Positions 59,215-64,000 of a stretch of 64,000 nt of DNA are shown one piece after another. The translations under genes were made by a program, and so were the position numbers. The notes beneath the pieces were generated by a model, which did not search any database, was not told the DNA's origin, and saw only the letters and a list, made by a program, of their open reading frames with translations. Position 1 is the first letter of the stretch. The number at the start of each line of letters is the position of its first letter. The stretch comes from Paracentrotus lividus (taxonomy: Eukaryota > Echinodermata > Echinoidea > Camarodonta > Echinidae), in contig CALNVZ010003434.1 of NCBI GenBank assembly GCA_940671915.1, forward strand, positions 28,688,448 to 28,752,447, read 5' to 3'.

Positions 59215-62200
59215 CCTCCCAAAAAGTTCCGCAAATCGACTTTATGATAACCTAAAAAGGTAATAATAACTTTTAAACTTGATAACTTTTAAGGTATGCT
59301 TTAATTATTCCTGATAATCAGACTATTGGAAAGATAATTTATTCCCCTTTTTATTGATATTAAATTTGTAATGATTGTGTCAAGCTTCAATGCACAAAAT
59401 GTCAGAATATGGAAAAAAGTAAAAAGTCAAATATTGCAAAATGCAGTTTTGTTGATCAAATTGAATTCCAAAACTCGATTTTAGGCCCTGTTATCTTTAG
59501 GGGCATTTTATCAATTTTATTGAATTTTATACCATTGTCAAGTTCATTTATTCCTCTTTTCAATGATACCCTTACTGTTACAATAGTATTGTTCTTGTAT
59601 GTACAGAACACCTGAATCAGAAGTCAAATGTTGCAAATTGAATGCCTATTGTGCCTATTATTGTCTAATGCGAGATACTCAATTTGAGCAATAACAATGC
59701 ATTCCGCAACTTTTCGCTTTTTACTTTGCATTATATTCATGAATTATGTGCATTTAAATATGATGTTACCATTGCAAATAGGGTATCAATAAAAAGAAGA
59801 ATAAATGAACTTTTCACTGCTACAAAAATTGATAATGATTAAAACCCACATTAAATTTTATCAAGGTTCAAAGTTGTGTTACAGAACTTTTAAAATGAAC
59901 ATTATTTTTTAGTTTGCCTTGCATTCAGGTGGTATTCAGGGGTTCTGTGGACCCAGGAATGACCTCACCATGACACATTAGGTATCAATAAAAATATGAA
60001 TAAATAAACGTGACAATGGTATAAATTTCAATAAAAAATTATGAAATACCCCAAAAGTTATCAGGGTCTTAACTGAAGTTGCGGAGCTTCAATGTGATCA
60101 ATAAAAGTGCAGTTTACAACATTTGACTTTTTACTTTTCTCCATATTCTAATAATCTGTGCATTAAAGCATGAAACAATCATTACAAATATGATATCAAT
60201 AAAAGGGGATTAAATTATCTTTCCTTTATTGTCTGATTATCAGGAATAAGTAAAGCATACCTGAAAAGTTATCATGGCCCGAGGTCGATTTCCGGAACTT
60301 TTTGGGAGGGGTTTATATATTATATATATATATATATATTACATTTGTAATTTTCATTATTTTAACGAATGCTTTATGTTTAACAAACTTCATAGCAATA
60401 TACATCTCTCAAATTGTCCATCCTTTCAAAATAAATATATACCTTAATTACTCAGAAATCCAAAATGATCTAATCAAATCAAATCCACACCAATCCAATT
60501 TCTGTTCTGGGTTACTCTTCACCATGAATTTCATAGTTTATATTAGGGCGTAAAAGTTTCACTTTTTAATGTAAAGGGGTCCATGATAAGTGACTATGTG
60601 AAAACAAACGAGAACAAAAATAACTTCGGAAGTAAAGAATGGATGCTTTGATGAATAAATTAAACCTAATGCCATGAATAAGATATCACAACACTACCAA
60701 TTTTAGGCGCTTTCGTTTCCTTAAGCCCGTCTCACACTGTGCGATTTGCTGAGATGCGATTTTTGAGAAAACTGTTATATTATTTGATATGGACTTTCAA
60801 ACAAGGAAATTAATGCCGTCCGAAGTTGTTGGTATTCCTGTGAATAATAAAATTGTAATTCACGGCGATTACGAACCCCCTTCTCTGTATAAAATCAAAT
60901 TGTTTGTATATCGCAGTGACGTCACAGCGATCTTGCGATTTTCAGCTAATTTGATATTTACTCCCAATTAACGGATCGCATTGGAAACAAATTTCGCTTG
61001 CATTGTTCCTATACATTTTCTGCATCTCATAAGATAATTTTGAATGTTGGAAAATGTCACATTTAACGAAAATTGCCATTTGTTCCAAAAATCGCATCGT
61101 AGCAAATCGCACAGTGTGAGACGGACTTTAGTATATACGCTCAAATGTTGTTGTTTTGCAGTGAAACCTGTTCAATAGAGAGTACCTATATTGATTTTCA
61201 AATTTATTTTTGACTTACTAGTTCAAGGAAATCATCTCAGACGTCCTGAAGCCAGAACATGACGAGATCATACTTTTGAAGTTTCTTCGAGGTAAGCTCT
61301 CCCCCTTCTATTTAAGCTGGGTTGCCCCTCCCTCACTTTCCTTTAATTTGTATGAAATGTGGATCAATGGTATCAGAAAAAATGGGAAGTATGTAATTTT
61401 TTATTATTTCTTTATAATTATTATTATTATTTTTTTACAACGGAATTTCGACACCTGTCATTAAAAGGTCATTGGTTTTTTTTTTCTTTATATATTCCTT
61501 CCACCAACAGCTAGAAAATTCGACCTGAAAAAGACGGAAAAGATGTTCCGCAAGGTAGGCCGTAGATTCTGATATAATCTTGAGATATTTTTTTTTCAGA
61601 TTCTGACGTTTTGTTTGTTTGTTTTGTTTTCGAAATTATGTTGTTATTCTTCGTTCCATTTGTATAATCGTTTTGTTGTAAATACAAGCGTCAATTTTAC
61701 GACTTTTTATTAAATTTGTTAAACTTTGTTATCAAATCAATAGAGGCACAGTGAAATACATTTCCTCGTTTTTACCAAAGCGTTAACGTGTCCTTTTCAA
61801 ATGAACTAAAGGTGTTATCTCACTTCTCGGAGCCGTCTCCACGACCTGTCTGGGAAAAAAAAACCGTTTCATGGCAAGTGAAATATCACCATAAGGACCA
61901 AACACGTTTTTGTTAATATACTATCTCCCTAACCCTATAACTCTTTATGGAATAGAATACAATATTGCTAAATTTAGAAGAAGATTTGTAATAATAAATA
62001 ATCAAATATAATGATAAACACAGATTCATAAAGTATGAAGCGCTAATCACTTACTTTATCAGTCGAGTTTCGAAGCACTCTGCAATTAGGCCTATACATA
62101 ATAAATGAAATGCATACGATTATATCCACTTTAGTTATAATCCATTTCCAAAATGAAAATTCAATGGCCTTTTCGAATAAAAAGAAACACAAGTTTTAGG

Positions 62201-63619
62201 CAAAATATTATACCTGATTGCACATAGCTGGTATACATTAATACAGATATTGATGTAAACATCCATTTTGTGGTAAATTCCGCCCTGGCTCGAATACTTT
62301 TACAAAATTTGCCTCTTTGTTTGTGTTTAGGATGTCACGTGGAGGGAAGAAAATAAGATCAGCACTTTACTGGAATGGTACACCATCCCTAAGGTGAGAA
62401 ATTTTATGTCATCTTATTTTGTCATGGTTATATTATATCACATGTTTTTTTCATAGGCATGTAATAACCTTCAATATTGAATTCGAAAATGTGTTCTCTC
62501 GTATAATCAGATACCGATATCAAATTATTTTCATTTTTTCCGAACCCATGCTCATACCGGTCTGATCTTCCGTAAGTCATTGCTGGATTTAATTCAATTG
62601 GAGAAACCTTGAATATGCAGTTCATATTTACCTCATTTTTTAGGCAGCCATTAGCACTTTCCAATTCCACTTTTCCTCAGACGCATGTACAAAAAAGATA
62701 AACAAATGCGTTTTATATTACGTTACAAAGTTTGTTTTATGCCGTTTGGAAATAAGCTCTTCTTTTCATCGGTTTATATCAACTTGGTTTAACAGCAGTT
62801 GGTCCAATTCTCTGATTGTCTGATGTACTAACAACTTTAATATAGCCATAGTCCAATTCCCAAATGAATATTTGGTCTATTATGAATTTGTTATAGGAAT
62901 TGACAAAGTGGTCTTAGACCAGGTAGACATTAGACGAAATGGAATTAGACCTTGAAGGATTTATACAAAAAGGGCACTTAATTCACCATTTCAACATCAT
63001 CATTTTCCATTTCAGGTGTTTGAGAAGTACTGGTGTGGGGGAGTCTGTGGTTTGGACAAGGAGGGACATGCTATCTATATATCACCCGTGGGAAACTTCG
63101 ATCCTAAAGGTAAATGTTCTCTTTCTGAAACACAGGCCTACATCAGTAGCCTACCCGTATTTTCACATTATAACGAAGTGATCGAAAATTATTCTCTTAA
63201 CATTTTCATATTAATCTAAATATTGTAAGTAGATGATTAAGAAGCTTTAAATTGGATCTTGATTGATTGGACATTATTTTAGCAGATGTCCAGGACAAGA
63301 AATTAGTTGTGGTAATAGGTCAACAATGCTGGTATCAAGGTAAAATATTTTAATGGAAACTTGCTCGTGCTCCTCATAAACGTAACTTCTCATGGGTAAC
63401 TTGCAAAAATGGGCAATCTCAAGGTGTAATCCTTAACTTTTGGGTATACTTACGTCAATTTAATATCATAAGAAATTATTTTTACATTTATCATTATTAT
63501 TTCCATTTCAATGTTTATTTCAAGGGGTTTTATTTTCGGCAAAGAGCAGTGACATCCTAAAAACCTACACCCATTCCATTGAGTTCCACATCAAGAAACA
63601 CAAGCAATTTTCTCAAGAG
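53159..63619 (+). CDS. SEC14-like lipid-transfer protein, copy 2 (continues past window)
   Basis: Exons 1-6 of a CRAL-TRIO/GOLD protein: 53159-53212, 61222-61291, 61511-61554, 62331-62393, 63016-63109, 63525-63619. Lengths 54, 70, 44, 63, 94 and 95 match copy 1 exactly except for its damaged fifth exon. The protein starts MSGFPGNLSDSQKDKLKK, then [52 protein letters not shown], and the intact KYWCGGVCGLDKEGHAIYIS. It ends in the window at HIKKHKQFSQE. The CRAL-TRIO core and GOLD domain must lie downstream. Intron 1 is 8 kb and full of DNA elements. Relationship: tandem paralog of 31835-43370, same orientation, separated by a minus-strand transporter gene. Confidence 0.9.
53254..53414. mobile_element. 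MITE D, copy 2
   Basis: A full palindromic element running from CGTCGGCTTGG to CCAACAGACG. GGAGCCATAAGGGCGCTATT-type motifs occur four times, two per strand. Sister of 8715-8833. It lies inside an AT repeat 40 bases after exon 1 of SEC14-like copy 2. Confidence 0.75.
53586..54581. mobile_element. Tc1/mariner-derived element (996 bp)
   Basis: CAGTGGTGGCCAAAATTATT at the left and its complement at the right, with TA at 53584-53585 and 54582-54583. It is embedded between TA microsatellites. No frame resembles a transposase. Confidence 0.85.
54642..55476. mobile_element. Tc1/mariner MITE with about 280 bp inverted ends
   Basis: The left CAGTTTGTCCCACGAAAAAT and right complement CAGTGTGTCCCACAAAAAAT continue as diverged inverted arms through the CATCAGGAAACC and GTTTGATCATTAATA blocks. 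TA is present on both sides. Noncoding. Confidence 0.88.
55485..55568. repeat. TA microsatellite
   Basis: Long (TA)n tract between two TA-flanked elements. Confidence 0.95.
55574..58884. mobile_element. TA-flanked element C with iterated GTTACCTACGAATACA motif
   Basis: The terminal inverted repeat is CGATTCCAGCGAAAA followed by GTGTACACGG at both ends, with TA outside. The 16-mer GTTACCTACGAATACA occurs exactly at 55946, 56138, 56323, 58308 and 58330 on plus and at 56291, 56691 and 56711 on minus, with a one-base variant at 58686. The longest open frames are about 115 codons and unrecognised. The 16-mer is not part of the terminal repeat. Confidence 0.78.
59007..59210. repeat. long TA microsatellite
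   Basis: (TA)n with interruptions, including a GGGAGGTTTTATATA fragment at about 59080 that matches the end of the neighbouring element G. Confidence 0.93.
59211..60313. mobile_element. TA-flanked element G with long inverted arms
   Basis: AACCCTCCCAAAAAGTTCCG at the left and AAACCCCTCCCAAAAAGTTC as the complement at the right start arms of about 240 bases. TA is outside both. Inside, GGTATCAATAAAAA-type segments and ATACCATTGTCA recur in both orientations. Noncoding. Confidence 0.75.
60724..61127. mobile_element. PIF/Harbinger-type MITE
   Basis: The ends AGCCCGTCTCACACTGTGCG and AGTCCGTCTCACACTGTGCG (complement) are flanked by TTA at 60721-60723 and 61128-61130. A 3-bp TTA duplication is the Harbinger signature. 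404 bases, in intron 1 of SEC14-like copy 2. Confidence 0.85.
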
Positions 63620-63714
63620 GTATGAGACACTTTAAAAATATATATATGTATATCAGAGGCAGCTGTGTATGTGGTTTTTGCTCTTTGGGTCATCAAATTT
63701 GTTATCTCAATTGC

Positions 63715-63935
63715 CATATAAAGACGGGTTGGAGACGGATTTGTGACTAGCCGTCTCGGAGACTACTCAGATATGTTGCTTAAGTTTACGCGACGTCTTT
63801 AGAGTCGCGGGAAAATCAATCATGTTCATATCTATCAGATTTTTTCCACTTCAGAGACTCTGACGTCTCTGAATCTCAGAAACGCATCCTATTATCCGAG
63901 TCCCGCAGACGTCTCCGAATAATACCTCAAGATTT
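63715..63935. repeat. GAGACGTCTC-type cluster at window end
   Basis: GGAGACG, CGGAGAC, GACGTCT, GACGTCTCTG and AGACGTCTCCG occur within about 200 bases. They resemble the block inside element A at 17660-17820 and probably mark another copy of a related element running on past the last SEC14-like exon seen. Confidence 0.5.
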
Positions 63936-64000
63936 GAATTCATATTTTTGATTTCTCAAATATATTCCATTGGCGAAGTTAACCAAATGATGCGGGCGAC

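Noticed and set aside
59016-59234. Ile-Tyr-rich frame
   Set aside because: Translation of a TA microsatellite.

Overview
This window is animal nuclear DNA. It has GT-AG introns, long AT-rich introns, microsatellites, LINE fragments and many small DNA transposons. The gene set is an animal GH9 cellulase carrying CBM2 modules, an EGF plus fibrinogen-domain gene, tandem SEC14-like genes and an SLC16-like transporter. It points to a marine invertebrate, most likely an echinoderm such as a sea urchin. That assignment is inferred from gene families and repeat style, not from a species marker. A 25-N gap at 18976-19000 shows a draft assembly.

Layout. (1) 290-9433, plus strand: a complete 964-residue secreted endoglucanase with three CBM2-like modules, a Ser/Thr linker and a GH9 catalytic domain. 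I resolved all 13 coding exons. (2) 9434-13169: intergenic, with a TTAA-flanked MITE and a LINE tail. (3) 13170-18975, minus strand: the 3' half of an EGF/fibrinogen-domain gene, with a LINE fragment and a 1.7 kb TA-flanked element in its intron. (4) 19001 to about 26775: an error-rich stretch that includes an inverted copy of region 3. It looks like unpolished single-molecule gap fill rather than a second gene. (5) 27-31.8 kb: repeats and one weak small-peptide candidate. (6) 31835-43370, plus strand: SEC14-like copy 1, whose fifth exon is decayed. (7) 45141-48675, minus strand: SLC16/MCT-like transporter lacking its first exon. (8) 53159 to beyond the window end, plus strand: SEC14-like copy 2. 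Exons 1-6 are present, and all except the broken fifth match copy 1 in length; copy 2's own fifth exon is intact.

How the genes relate. The cellulase would act outside the cell on cellulose. The two SEC14-like genes are tandem paralogs of cytosolic CRAL-TRIO/GOLD lipid-transfer proteins, with an oppositely oriented transporter between them. I see no pathway shared by all the genes, so this looks like ordinary animal gene order.

The main unexplained signal is in the repeats. Several noncoding elements, mostly flanked by TA, each carry their own 10-22 nt motif repeated many times in both orientations. The clearest are 27075-27743 (five exact copies of a 22-mer) and 55574-58884 (eight exact copies and one variant of a 16-mer). 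Three foldback insertions (20864-21088, 27960-28073, 32791-33086) have hammerhead-ribozyme-like cores (CTGANGA, stem, GAAA) on both strands, as expected for Penelope-like retroelement ends.
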